A stretch of 64,000 bases of DNA from Candidatus Aalborgicola bjergmarkensis (GCA_016708725.1 JADJFE010000030.1:248001-312000); one strand, 5' to 3'; shown: positions 45,227 to 53,697, counted from the stretch's first letter. Numbers and translations: made by a program. Notes: a model not told the origin generated them from the sequence alone.

Positions 45227-47479
45227 ATGTCCGATTCCAGCGCCACATCCCGCATCTTCATCCATCGCCTGCAGGTTGCCCAGGAGCTGCACAGCTTCAT
45301 CGAGGATAAGGTACTACCCGGCACCGGCATGGACAGCGCCCGTTTCTGGAGCGGATTCGATGCCATTGTGGCGGACCTCGCACCCAAGAACATCGCCTTG
45401 CTGGCCGAGCGGGACCGGCTGCAAACCGAACTCGACACCTGGCACCGCGCGCACCCTGGACCCATCACCGACATGCCGGCCTACCGCGCGTTTCTTGAGC
45501 AAATCGGTTACCTGCAACCCGTGCCCAAGAAAGTGCAGATCAGCACGTCCAAAGTGGACACCGAACTGGCCAAGCAAGCCGGACCGCAGCTGGTGGTGCC
45601 GGTGCTCAACGCCCGCTACGCCCTGAACGCCGCCAATGCGCGCTGGGGCAGTTTGTATGATGCCCTCTACGGCACCGATGTCATTGCCGAAGACGATGGA
45701 TGCGAGAAAGTCGGCCCCAAGGGTTACAACCCCAAACGCGGCCAGAAGGTTATCGACTACGCCCGTGCCGTGCTGGACCGTGCTGCACCTTTGAAGAAAG
45801 GCTCGCACGTTGGCTCCACGGGTTATCGCATCAAGTCCGGGGAACTGGTCGTATCGCTGGCGGGAGGCGGCACCAGCAAACTGCAAGACGCCTCCCAATT
45901 GATCGGCTACCAGGGCGAAGCCAAGCACCCCAGCGCGATCCTGTTGCAGCACAACGGCTTGCACCTGGATGTGCAGATCAACCCGGCCAGTCCTATCGGC
46001 AAGACCGACCCGGCGGGTGTGAGCGACCTGGTGCTGGAGTCGGCCCTGTCAACCATTCTCGACCTGGAAGACTCGGTGGCCGCAGTCGATGCCCAGGACA
46101 AGGTGCTGGCCTACAGCAACTGGCTGGGCATCTTGCAAGGCACCTTGACCGAGAGTTTTACAAAAGGCGGCAAGACCCTGACGCGCGGCCTCAGCCCGGA
46201 TCGGGTCTATACCGCTCCGTATGGTGATAAAACCGTCACGCTGCATGGCCGCTCGCTCATGTTTGTGCGCAACGTCGGCCATCTGATGACCAACCCGACC
46301 ATTCTCTACACTGCCGCCGACGGCAGCACGCGGGAAATTCCGGAAGGCATCATGGACGCCGTGGTCACCACCACCATTGCCCTGCACGACCTGAAAGTGG
46401 GCAAAAAGGAGATTGCAGCGGGGCGCATCCGCAATTCGCGTAAAGGCTCGGTCTACATCGTCAAACCCAAGATGCACGGCCCGGCGGAAGTGGCTTTTGC
46501 TGCGGAACTCTTCTCCCGCGTGGAAAAAATGCTGGGCTTGCCCGATAGCACGGTCAAACTGGGCATCATGGACGAAGAGCGCCGCACCAGCGTGAACCTC
46601 AAGGCGTGCATTGCCGCCGCACAAAGCCGTGTCGCCTTCATCAACACCGGTTTCCTGGACCGTACCGGCGACGAAATTCACAGCGCCATGCACGCCGGCC
46701 CCATGATCCGCAAGGGGGAGATGAAGTCCAGCGCCTGGATTCATGCCTACGAGCACAACAACGTGCTGGTGGGCTTGTCCTGTGGTCTGCGTGGCAAAGC
46801 CCAGATTGGCAAGGGCATGTGGGCCATGCCGGACCTGATGAAAGCCATGCTGGAGCAAAAAATCAATCACCCTAAAGCAGGTGCCAACACCGCCTGGGTG
46901 CCAAGCCCCACGGGTGCGACACTGCACGCGCTGCATTACCACGAGGTACGGGTAAGTACCATACAAAAGGACATGCAGGCGATCCACGCCAAACGCGATC
47001 AGGTGCAGGAACACGACGCCTTGCTCAGTGGCTTGCTGCATATCCCGGTGGCTGCCGCTGCAAACTGGAGCGAAGCAGAAAAACAGCAGGAACTGGACAA
47101 CAACGCGCAGGGCATCCTGGGCTATGTGGTGCGCTGGGTTGATCAGGGCGTGGGCTGCTCCAAGGTGCCGGATATCCACAACATCGGTCTGATGGAAGAC
47201 CGCGCCACGCTGCGTATCAGCAGCCAGCACATGGCCAACTGGTTGCAGCATGGGGTGGTGACCGAAGCGCAGGTCAAAGAAACCTTTGAGCGCATGGCAG
47301 CGGTGGTCGATCAGCAAAACGCCAGTGATCCCTTGTACAAAAAAATGGCAGGTAACTTCGATACCAGCATGGCCTACAAAGCAGCCTGCGATCTGGTCTT
47401 CAAGGGCGTGGCACAACCCAGCGGCTACACCGAGCCCCTGCTGCACGCCTGGCGTCTGCAGGTCAAGGCGGCTGGCTGA
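45227..47479 (+). CDS. glcB: Malate synthase G
   Basis: Condenses glyoxylate and acetyl-CoA to malate, letting the cell use glycolate or C2 compounds. 750 residues, close to the family's usual 720-730. It has TILDLEDSVAAVDAQDKVLAYSNW-type (ILDLEDSVAAVDA), the LHGRSLMFVRNVGHLMTNP segment with the catalytic Arg, GIMDEERRTSVNLKA, and HNIGLMEDRATLRISSQHMA near the C-terminus with the catalytic Asp. AGGAAAGG precedes the ATG. Confidence 0.97.
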   Translation: MSDSSATSRIFIHRLQVAQELHSFIEDKVLPGTGMDSARFWSGFDAIVADLAPKNIALLAERDRLQTELDTWHRAHPGPITDMPAYRAFLEQIGYLQPVPKKVQISTSKVDTELAKQAGPQLVVPVLNARYALNAANARWGSLYDALYGTDVIAEDDGCEKVGPKGYNPKRGQKVIDYARAVLDRAAPLKKGSHVGSTGYRIKSGELVVSLAGGGTSKLQDASQLIGYQGEAKHPSAILLQHNGLHLDVQINPASPIGKTDPAGVSDLVLESALSTILDLEDSVAAVDAQDKVLAYSNWLGILQGTLTESFTKGGKTLTRGLSPDRVYTAPYGDKTVTLHGRSLMFVRNVGHLMTNPTILYTAADGSTREIPEGIMDAVVTTTIALHDLKVGKKEIAAGRIRNSRKGSVYIVKPKMHGPAEVAFAAELFSRVEKMLGLPDSTVKLGIMDEERRTSVNLKACIAAAQSRVAFINTGFLDRTGDEIHSAMHAGPMIRKGEMKSSAWIHAYEHNNVLVGLSCGLRGKAQIGKGMWAMPDLMKAMLEQKINHPKAGANTAWVPSPTGATLHALHYHEVRVSTIQKDMQAIHAKRDQVQEHDALLSGLLHIPVAAAANWSEAEKQQELDNNAQGILGYVVRWVDQGVGCSKVPDIHNIGLMEDRATLRISSQHMANWLQHGVVTEAQVKETFERMAAVVDQQNASDPLYKKMAGNFDTSMAYKAACDLVFKGVAQPSGYTEPLLHAWRLQVKAAG

Positions 47480-47496
47480 AATCAAGTCACTTCTCT

Positions 47497-47844
47497 TTTG
47501 ATAGCTGTACCCGCACATTCCGTGCGGGCTACAGCCGGATTTAATCACCATTTTGCCCCCTCGCACCTGCATCCCATCACGATGCCTCGCCCGGAGGCTG
47601 GCGTGTGGCGGAGTTCTTTGGGGCTAATCGGCCTGCAAGGCTTATGGGACGTGCGGGAGGTGCTATTAAATCAGGAGAGTCGTGGTTTTGGGTGGACGCA
47701 CACGCATTGCGTTACGCCATGTGTCAGTGAACAAAAAATCTCACCAGTACGGAAAGCTTGCTTCGGCGTACAGGCTATAGTGTGGGCGGCAAATGTGCGC
47801 ACGTAACTGACCCGGTTGACTTAAAAATCGGCATGCTGGTTTTT
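47497..47844 (+). repeat. Cassette-flanking repeat, copy 1
   Basis: Longest copy (about 348 bp). Left arm GATAGCTGTACCCGCACATT-CCGTGCGGGCTACAGCC (an inverted AGCTA repeat, containing the hairpin CCCGCAC-ATTCC-GTGCGGG), middle TGGCGTGTGGCGGAG, right arm GGCTTATGGGACGTGCGGGA, then GGTTTTGGGTGGACGC, GGCTATAGTGTGGGCGG and GCGCACGTAACTGA, ending GGCATGCTGGTTT. It fills the gap between glcB and a TA pair. Four further copies follow, all in this orientation. Confidence 0.9.
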
Positions 47845-47934
47845 TGTATATATACATGCATATTGACTGTGCTGGAGTCCTTGTCTGCAAAGGCTCTTTT
47901 GGTTTGTGGCAACACCGCCGAGAGTGAGGTATTT

Positions 47935-48135
47935 ATGATTCAAGTGGAATTATTAGAGCAACATATTGCGGAATTGGATGATGCTTCGTTTTTAAAGCTC
48001 CGCGATTGGTTTATTGAATTCGACCAGGCACGTTGGGATAAAAAACTGGAAGCTGATTCCAATTCCGGGAAACTGGATTTCCTTATTAACGCGGCACTCG
48101 CCGAACACGAAGCCGGATTAACGAGAGACCTTTGA
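47935..48135 (+). CDS. Putative antitoxin of a RelE/ParE-like pair
   Basis: 66 residues from the ATG at 47935, preceded by GTGAGGT at a good distance. Mostly helical and acidic (IQVELLEQHIAELDDASFLK, LRDWFIEFDQARWDKKL). I do not recognise a named family, but small acidic proteins of this kind are found in front of RelE/ParE-type toxins. The stop overlaps the toxin start (TTGA). Confidence 0.7.
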   Translation: MIQVELLEQHIAELDDASFLKLRDWFIEFDQARWDKKLEADSNSGKLDFLINAALAEHEAGLTRDL

Positions 48136-48386
48136 AACACAAAACGGCTTCCAGCTTCTGGGCCTGCTACGAACGCCTTCCTGTTGAGATTCGCGGTTTC
48201 GCCAAGAAGAACTTTCAACTGCTAAAAGCCGATCACTCCCACCCTTCCTTGCAATTCAAGAAAGTAGGCAAAGTCTGGTCGGCCCGCGTTGGCTCCAACT
48301 ACCGCGCAGTAGCCACGCAGATTGAAGGAGGATTTCTTTGGATTTGGATAGGCAGCCACGCAGAGTATGACAAACTGCTTGCTTGA
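48132..48386 (+). CDS. RelE/ParE-like toxin
   Basis: 84 residues, TTG start overlapping the antitoxin stop by 4 nt. It is basic with the RelE-superfamily layout: an N-terminal helix pair (FWACYERLPVEIRGFAKKNF), then strands in LQFKKVGKVWSARVGSNYRA and FLWIWIGSHAEYDKLL. The R-x-G-x-x-Y-R-A strand and the terminal HAEYDKLL are typical of ParE/HigB-like toxins. Confidence 0.82.
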   Translation: MKHKTASSFWACYERLPVEIRGFAKKNFQLLKADHSHPSLQFKKVGKVWSARVGSNYRAVATQIEGGFLWIWIGSHAEYDKLLA

Positions 48387-48405
48387 CATGATGCCGCACC
48401 AGTAA

Positions 48406-48546
48406 AGGCACCAATACCCTGGCAAAGGCGATCATCGACATTTCGGAGCGAATGAATCGGATTACGTCTTCTCAAGTCCTGAGCAACTGATGCAGGACTT
48501 CAACGCTGATATCGCGAGGTGGAATCATGCACACAGTTGTTCTTGA
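48406..48546 (+). pseudogene. C-terminal remnant of a TumE-type (DUF6516) toxin
   Basis: The frame from 48406 to the TGA at 48544-48546 reads PGKGDHRHFGANESDYVFSS followed by PEQLMQDFNADIARWNH. This is the conserved end of DUF6516/TumE toxins (KGDHRH, then F-x-S-P-E-Q-L-x-x-D-F). A stop codon (TAA, 48403-48405) stands directly before it and no N-terminal half or start is found upstream, where the RelE-like gene ends at 48386. The HTH partner overlaps the remnant by 20 nt, as in intact tum operons. Confidence 0.75.
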
Positions 48547-48874
48547 AGTACGCAGCCTGGCTGACACACTGGCTGATGCAGCCCGTGCCATGAAATCTGG
48601 TCATGGTGACGTAGAGGCCCACATTGGCTTTGCTTCACCTGAATTGCTTTGGCAGGTTCTCACTGCAAAGCGCTGGGAGTTGCTCAAGGCCATGTGCGGC
48701 TCAGGCCCCATGTCAATTCGTGAAGCTGCGCGGCGAGTCAATCGCGATGTAAAGGCTGTGCATAGTGATGTAACTGCACTACTTGTCGCAGGCGTTTTGT
48801 GCCGCTCACCGGAAGGCCAAGTGGAGTTTCCGTTCGACTCGGTGAAAGTCGAGTTTATGCTTCAAGCTGCGTAA
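48527..48874 (+). CDS. HTH antitoxin / regulator, TumA-type partner of DUF6516
   Basis: 115 residues. A winged-helix domain is seen in the C-terminal half: MSIREAARRVNRDVKAVHSD then VTALLVAGVLCRSPEG. It belongs to the small HTH proteins (HVO_A0114-like) that pair with DUF6516 toxins. The toxin gene in front is truncated, so this is an orphan antitoxin. It ends just before repeat copy 2. Confidence 0.78.
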   Translation: MHTVVLEVRSLADTLADAARAMKSGHGDVEAHIGFASPELLWQVLTAKRWELLKAMCGSGPMSIREAARRVNRDVKAVHSDVTALLVAGVLCRSPEGQVEFPFDSVKVEFMLQAA

Positions 48875-48887
48875 CTTCACGGCATGC

Positions 48888-49092
48888 TCACTCCCTGATG
48901 GCCCCTCACGCCCCACCAGACGGCTGGCGTATGGCGGAGTTATTTTGGGCTAATCGGCTTGTACGGCTTATGGGACGTGCGGGAACAGCTATTGAATCAG
49001 GAGAATCATGGTTCTGGGTGGACGCGCACGCATTGCGTTGTGTCATGTAACTGATCCAGTGGTCGGTTGACTTAAAAATCGGCATGCTGGTT
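48888..49092 (+). repeat. Cassette-flanking repeat, copy 2 (internally deleted)
   Basis: About 205 bp. It has the middle segment (GACGGCTGGCGTATGGCGGA), right arm (GGCTTATGGGACGTGCGGGA) and the terminal GTTGACTTAAAAATCGGCAT but lacks the left arm and about 100 bp between GCGTT and GTAACTGAT. It shares with copy 1 a further 3' stretch (GAGAGTGAGGTA) that lies directly before the TA genes. Confidence 0.88.
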
Positions 49093-49224
49093 TGTGCGGG
49101 TGTCACAACCACTGAGAGTGAGGTACTGACCTTACGTAGCCGCCCTTGATAATCCAGACCCACGGAAAAAGCGGATGCAAAAAATGCGGGCCAGACTCAA
49201 AATGAATGAAGCAAGACTGACATC

Positions 49225-49707
49225 ATGAAACGTAAGGTTTACATTGAAACATCGGTTATCAGCTACCTGACCGCTCGCCCAAGCAGAACTATTCTTGGCG
49301 CTGCCCATCAGCAAATCACGCTTGCCTGGTGGGAAACCCGCAGCCGATACGAACTGTTGGTGTCGGAGTCGGTATTGCGCGAGTGCAGCGCTGGTGATCC
49401 AGATGCAGCCCAAAAGCGGCTGGCTGTGTTGAATGATATTCCCCTGCTTTTGGTCACCGAGCAGGCGCTGAATATCGCCGAATCTTTGGTAGAACGGGGA
49501 ATCATCCCTGCAAAGGCCGCAGAAGATGCGCTGCACATCGCGATTGCCACGGCCAATGGCGTGGATTACCTGCTGACATGGAATTGTCGGCACATCGCAA
49601 ACCCGGAAATACAAAGAAGCATTGCCGAGCACCTTGAACAGCTTGGCTTGTTTCTGCCCTTCATTTGCACACCGGAAGAACTTCTTGGAGAAGAAAATGC
49701 TGAATGA
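49225..49707 (+). CDS. PIN-domain protein (VapC-like toxin)
   Basis: 160 residues. VYIETSVISYLTARPSRT gives the first acidic site (ETSV variant of DxS/T), SVLRECSAGDPDAAQKR the second, AEDALHIAIATANGVDYLLT the third (DALH-x-A) and WNCRHIANP the last. Proteins of this type occur with a small partner encoded downstream, as here (11-nt overlap). Confidence 0.85.
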   Translation: MKRKVYIETSVISYLTARPSRTILGAAHQQITLAWWETRSRYELLVSESVLRECSAGDPDAAQKRLAVLNDIPLLLVTEQALNIAESLVERGIIPAKAAEDALHIAIATANGVDYLLTWNCRHIANPEIQRSIAEHLEQLGLFLPFICTPEELLGEENAE

Positions 49708-49903
49708 CGAAATCGTTGATGAAGTGCGTGCCATTCGTGAGGCACATGCCAGCAAGTTTGGTTATGACCTGCGTGCGATTTATGCCGACCTGAAAAAATC
49801 CGAAAGCGAACGTATTGCCAACGGCCATCCTTACGTTTTGCCACCATCCGAGCCGCCTGCGCCTAACTCTGCATTGCAACGGACGCGCTTTGCCCACCGC
49901 TGA
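49697..49903 (+). CDS. Small partner of the PIN protein (putative antitoxin)
   Basis: 68 residues from the ATG at 49697. MLNDEIVDEVRAIREAHASK then FGYDLRAIYADLKKSESER is a conserved short family often found after such PIN genes. The last twelve residues (NSALQRTRFAHR) are encoded by the attC-like sequence at 49861 and look like read-through into a cassette end, not part of the family. Confidence 0.75.
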   Translation: MLNDEIVDEVRAIREAHASKFGYDLRAIYADLKKSESERIANGHPYVLPPSEPPAPNSALQRTRFAHR

Positions 49904-49915
49904 ATTCCAACCTCG
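49861..49915 (+). other. attC-like site 1 (left half preserved)
   Basis: GCCTAAC (49861-49867) fits the integron core RYYYAAC. It is followed by CATTGCAACGGACGCG, a short loop, and CCACCGCTGAATTCC, which pair as CAACGG/CCGCTG with one mismatch, in the manner of the inner attC arms. The right core (GTTRRRY) is not found where expected. It overlaps the end of the partner gene and is in plus orientation, as in a cassette. Confidence 0.4.
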
Positions 49916-49990
49916 CCAGCTTGGATATTGCGGTTTTTTGTTCATGAAGCCAGCGACCTTTTCGATGGCTCGCTATATTGAACTCGCCAA

Positions 49991-50301
49991 TTGATAGCTG
50001 TCCCCGCACATCCCATGCGGACTGCAGCCAGATTTCCTCATTATTTTCTCCCCTTACGCCCCCACAAGACGGCTGGCGTATAGCGTAGTTCTTTGGGGCT
50101 AATCGGCCTGCAAGGCTTATGGGACAAGCGGGAAGCGCTACTGAATCAGGATAATCATGGTTCTGGGTGGATGCGCACGCATGGAGTTACGCCATGTGCC
50201 CGTGAACAAAAAATCGCACCAGAACGAAAAAGTTGCTTTGGTGTACCGGCTATAGTGCGAGGGGCGAATGTGCGCACGCAACTGATACAGTGGCCGGGTT
50301 T
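49991..50301 (+). repeat. Cassette-flanking repeat, copy 3
   Basis: About 311 bp, full structure: left arm TTGATAGCTGTCCCCGCACA, middle GACGGCTGGCGTATAGCG, right arm GGCTTATGGGACAAGCGGGA, GGTTCTGGGTGGATGCGCAC, GGCTATAGTGCGAGGGGCG, and end GCGCACGCAACTGATACAGT-GGCCGGGTT. The 87-bp stretch 49904-49990 before it is the attC-like site plus a short unassigned segment. Confidence 0.9.
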
Positions 50302-50391
50302 ACGGGATATTGTCCGAGCAATGTTATAGCGATGCGTGTCTGTCTCACTATATTGAGATTAGGCATCAACTAAAACCGAGGGAATATTTAA

Positions 50392-51117
50392 ATGTCAAAA
50401 CAGGGTGAAATTGATTATCTAAAAAATATTGGTCCCGATGGTAGGGCACATGCATTCGACAAACCGTTTTCAGACGTTAACTGCGGACAATATCTAATTG
50501 ATTTGGGGACGGTTATATCACTAATGCCTCTGCCGCCTGCTAAGGTACTAGACTTTGGTGTGGGTACTGGATGGACAAGTGTCTTTTTTTCAAAGCGCGG
50601 ATACGATGTTGTCGGACAAGACATTGCGGAAGAGATGATTAACCTTGCAAACAGCAATAAAGAGAGATACGGGTTGGAAAATCTTCATTTTGTTACCAAT
50701 GATTATGAAAACCTGAATTTTCCTGGTGAATTCGATGCGGCAGTTTTTTATGACTCGTTGCATCACGCAGTGGACGAAGTTAAAGCCATCCAATCAGCGT
50801 TTGATGCTTTGAAGCCTGGTGGAGTGCTTATTACTGTGGAGCCGGGAAAAGGACACGCGAACTCACAAAGCTCGCAGGTAGCGATAGCGAATTATGGTGT
50901 TACAGAGAAGGATATGCCCCCAAGTCTTATTACATCCATCGGAAAGCAAGTCGGCTTTCGGGATTATGAAATTTATAGAAGACAATTTGGTGCGGAAAGA
51001 ATAGACATAGAGCCATCAATCCGATCCATAGTGCATCGTCTTTTCGGGATAGCAAAGACGATAGCGAAAACGTCGATGTACATGCAAATGTCAAATATCG
51101 TTGTGCTTCGCAAGTGA
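50392..51117 (+). CDS. Class I SAM-dependent methyltransferase, AT-rich, likely acquired
   Basis: 241 residues. Motif I is KVLDFGVGTGWTSVFFSKRG, with post-I YDVVGQDIAEEMINLA, motif II FDAAVFYDSLHHAVDE and motif III ALKPGGVLITVEPG: a methyltransferase-11 type fold. The substrate cannot be read. GAGGGA lies eight bases before the ATG. Base composition is visibly AT-richer than in the neighbouring genes, with frequent ATA/AAA codons. It follows repeat copy 3 and precedes a decayed insertion element. Confidence 0.85.
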   Translation: MSKQGEIDYLKNIGPDGRAHAFDKPFSDVNCGQYLIDLGTVISLMPLPPAKVLDFGVGTGWTSVFFSKRGYDVVGQDIAEEMINLANSNKERYGLENLHFVTNDYENLNFPGEFDAAVFYDSLHHAVDEVKAIQSAFDALKPGGVLITVEPGKGHANSQSSQVAIANYGVTEKDMPPSLITSIGKQVGFRDYEIYRRQFGAERIDIEPSIRSIVHRLFGIAKTIAKTSMYMQMSNIVVLRK

Positions 51118-51134
51118 ATTTTTCCGGCATTAGT

Positions 51135-52577
51135 AGTTTGCCTTCGGCGCTCAAAATAAATGACCCACCTGTGCTCACAGAAAGCTGACCCACCGGTTGC
51201 GCGGCTGTTTGTAACTTGATAGCCTGCAGGAAGCAGAATCGGCGATCATTGGCCGACCAATGTGCGTGAAGAAGCGACTTCAGTTCATTGAAGAAGCAAC
51301 CCGTTTGAAGATGAAATTGGTTACGCAAGCACGGGTTTCCACCCTGGTCGACGATGAGCATGATCACCTTCCGTGATGCTATTCCTGTCTGAATTGATCA
51401 AGTTGCGTGATGGATTGATTGCGCATCCATCACCGTTGTTGATCAAATCGAGCCTCTTGCGTTGTTGGCAGAATACCCGTTTTGATACTTGGTGAACCGG
51501 TGTAAGGTGGAACTGAGAGTCAAGACAAATTTTTCAGTTAATTTAAGCTGTTCTCGTTTTGCGTATGCAACTGGATGGCGTTGCCCCGGTTTTTTGTCTT
51601 GGTATTGGTCTTCATGGTTTTATTTTCAAATGGCAATTTGGCAAGCGAAGCGCGTCAGGCCCGTGGGCAAGACCCTTGTGGGTAAGGGGGGAGGCGGGGT
51701 ATGTGGTCAAGCTGGGCGTTTTGCAAGCTTGTCCACATCCACGCCGACCCCCACTTATCCATCAAGCAGATACTGCACGGCGGTGGTGAGACGGTTTTAC
51801 TTTGCCTTGGGGCTCGCAGGACTGGTTGAGCTCTGCACGGTGCTGTGGCAGGTGCGCTGGTGCGCAAAGATGCACCTTCAATGCGGATGGTGCTGCAGCC
51901 GATCAAGCAAGGCATCGACCATCGCCTCGGTGCTCAATATTTCTGACCAACTTATGCTCAACAGAAGCTGACCCACCGACTGCACAGTTGTTTGATTCTG
52001 CGAATAGCAATGTGTTCGAAAAATGGAATACTCTTATAAATCAACGGGTTGCTAGTGTTGGCGCGCGCCAACGAGTCCTGATCGGCAACCAATTTCTAGT
52101 TGCTTGCAAACACTACCGAGGGTCGGCGATTTCGTAAAAGAGGGTCGTTATGGCTCAAAATTTGTTTGCATGCTCCGGAACCTTTACGATGATACATTCT
52201 CAACCGTAAATCTTTCGTTCGTCAACTCTTTTCACTTTCTTGTTTTCTATTGGCGGGATCACCTGTTTATTCAGACGACACGGTATCAATTGTCCAGGCG
52301 GGGGTGGGGTTTTGGTAGTCATTGACTCTTGGTTGTCTTGTCTTTGACTTCCTTTTAAGAAGGCTGTTCGACAAGCGCAGCGCGTCGGCCGTAGGCATCT
52401 TCGAGGAGCGGGGGCAAACCACGTACCCGCAGGGCTGTTCACAGTCTTGTCCAGTGGGCAGGTGGTTTGTCCACGGCGGACGGGTGCATCACTACATCCC
52501 AGCCGCCCCAGCCAAAGTCAGTGGGTCAATTCCAGTGAGCAGAGGTGGGTCAGTTTCCGTGAGCGCCAAAGGTTTGC
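51135..52577. mobile_element. Decayed insertion element with inverted multi-repeat ends
   Basis: Left end: GTTTGCCTTCGGCGCTCA (51135-51152), TGACCCACC at 51160 and again at 51186, separated by GTGCTCAC. Right end, inverted: GTGGGTCA (52521-52528), GTGAGC, GGTGGGTCA (52544-52552), TGAGCGCCAAAGGTTTGC (52560-52577). The two ends match over about 55 bp. An extra left-type end (GCTGACCCACC) lies at 51967. Two spaced binding-site repeats per end recall IS21-type ends. I find no transposase; the interior shows nothing else I can name. Confidence 0.6.
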
Positions 52578-52700
52578 GGAGCAAATTGACCGCCAAGCAT
52601 TGTGTAGAAAGAGGGGTGTCTTCCTATCTTCCTATAATGAGTCAGGCACCGAAATACGTCTCGCGGTAAATTGATTACCTTCCTGGCAGTGGAGCATCTC

Positions 52701-52919
52701 ATGAACACACAGCTAATCGTCGTGGATCCCGACATCCAGAGTGGAGCACCTGTTTTCGCGGGAACGCGAGTCCCGATCCAGAATCTATTCGACTACATTG
52801 AGGAAGGTGACTCGCTGGGCGTGTTTCTGGCGCAGTTCCCGTCAGTGACCAGAGAAATGGCGGTGTCTGTGCTTGAACAGGCAAGAACAGCGCTTGTTCA
52901 AGATGCGCATCCTGCTTGA
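52701..52919 (+). CDS. DUF433 antitoxin-like protein (pair 2)
   Basis: 72 residues. DPDIQSGAPVFAGTRVPIQN then LFDYIEEGDSLGVFLAQFPS-VTREMAVSVLEQA is a complete DUF433 domain. The ATG at 52701 follows GGAG. Sequence is only moderately like the first pair (44648), so the two pairs were probably acquired separately. Its end overlaps the toxin gene by 17 nt. Confidence 0.9.
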   Translation: MNTQLIVVDPDIQSGAPVFAGTRVPIQNLFDYIEEGDSLGVFLAQFPSVTREMAVSVLEQARTALVQDAHPA

Positions 52920-53223
52920 CGAATCGCTTCCATGTGATCTTGCGCCGCTCGTAGTCGGTCACGAAGTTGTGACTGTCCAAACGGCAGGCTGGTCCGGCGT
53001 CAAGAACGGGAAGTTGCTTGCACTTGCGGCCACACAATTCGACTTGTTCCTCACCGCAGATCGAAACATCGAATTCCAGCAGAATTTGAAGACCCTTCCA
53101 ATTGCAATAGCCGTGCTTCGTGCCCGCAACAATCGTATCCAGGCACTTGAGTTGCTACTGCCAGAATTGCTGCAGTTGCTGAATCACGTTGTACCACGGA
53201 CTCTGCGGAAAGTTGGTGCCTGA
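52903..53223 (+). CDS. DUF5615 PIN-like toxin (pair 2)
   Basis: 106 residues from the ATG at 52903 (MRILLDESLPCDLAPLVVGH), the conserved DUF5615 start; an ATG at 52873 is not supported. The second acidic region is FDLFLTADRNIEFQQNL. Conserved HEVVTVQTAGWSGVKNGKLL lies between. The stop (TGA, 53221-53223) runs directly into an attC-like sequence, as in an integron cassette. Confidence 0.9.
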   Translation: MRILLDESLPCDLAPLVVGHEVVTVQTAGWSGVKNGKLLALAATQFDLFLTADRNIEFQQNLKTLPIAIAVLRARNNRIQALELLLPELLQLLNHVVPRTLRKVGA

Positions 53224-53275
53224 TATGGCATTACAGCCGACTTGCTTCGCTCACCGCTGAATTTTGACGCTAGAC
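53224..53275 (+). other. attC-like site 2 (right half preserved)
   Basis: ACAGCCGACTTGCTTCGCTC then ACCGCTGAATTTTGACGC and GCTAGAC (53269-53275), the last with one mismatch to GTTRRRY. The order AGCCGAC - loop - CCGCTGAATT - GACG - core is that of attC right halves. The left core (RYYYAAC) is not seen. It starts at the toxin stop and has plus orientation. Confidence 0.35.
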
Positions 53276-53289
53276 CGCACAACCCAGCC

Positions 53290-53697
53290 ATGCGATCCCT
53301 CTGGACGGTTTCCTACATTGGCGCGCACACAGCGACGACGATCAAGAAGTTGGAGCGCTTTCTGAGCTTGAAGGCTCTTGACATTGAACGTGAACGCTAT
53401 GTCTGGGAGGGTGAAAAGCTGGAACGGGCGGCATTCTTCGTAGAGCATGGCCCACTGGAGTGGTCAGCACTTCTGGTCTCGTTGCTGCAGAAAACATCTA
53501 CCCTCGCGTCAACCTGGATGACCCACGGAGATGCGGTTCAAACGCTCACCGTCCAAGTCGCCTCTGAGAATGTCCATTCACAGTTCAGAACCGGCATCCC
53601 CACCGGCTTGCGCGAGATATCCTGGACGGTACGCACCGATCAACAGTTCCCGAACGTTTTGCTTTCCACTGGGTCATCTTCCGTTGCCCGCTGGTAG
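53290..53697 (+). CDS. Hypothetical protein following attC-like site 2
   Basis: 135 residues from the ATG at 53290 (MRSLWTVSYIGAHTATTIKK). No family recognised. Composition is protein-like in the first 110 residues (KLERFLSLKALDIERERYVW, AAFFVEHGPLEWSALLVSLL), with no membrane span or signal. The last twenty or so residues are low in character and may be out of the original frame. It could be a cassette gene with unknown function, or a fragment of one. No clear ribosome-binding site. Confidence 0.4.
   Translation: MRSLWTVSYIGAHTATTIKKLERFLSLKALDIERERYVWEGEKLERAAFFVEHGPLEWSALLVSLLQKTSTLASTWMTHGDAVQTLTVQVASENVHSQFRTGIPTGLREISWTVRTDQQFPNVLLSTGSSSVARW

Noticed and set aside
47770..47800. Outward promoter in the cassette-flanking repeat (TATAGT)
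   Set aside because: A -10-like TATAGT is conserved in the copies, but no -35 box lies at 16-18 bp; not enough to call a promoter.
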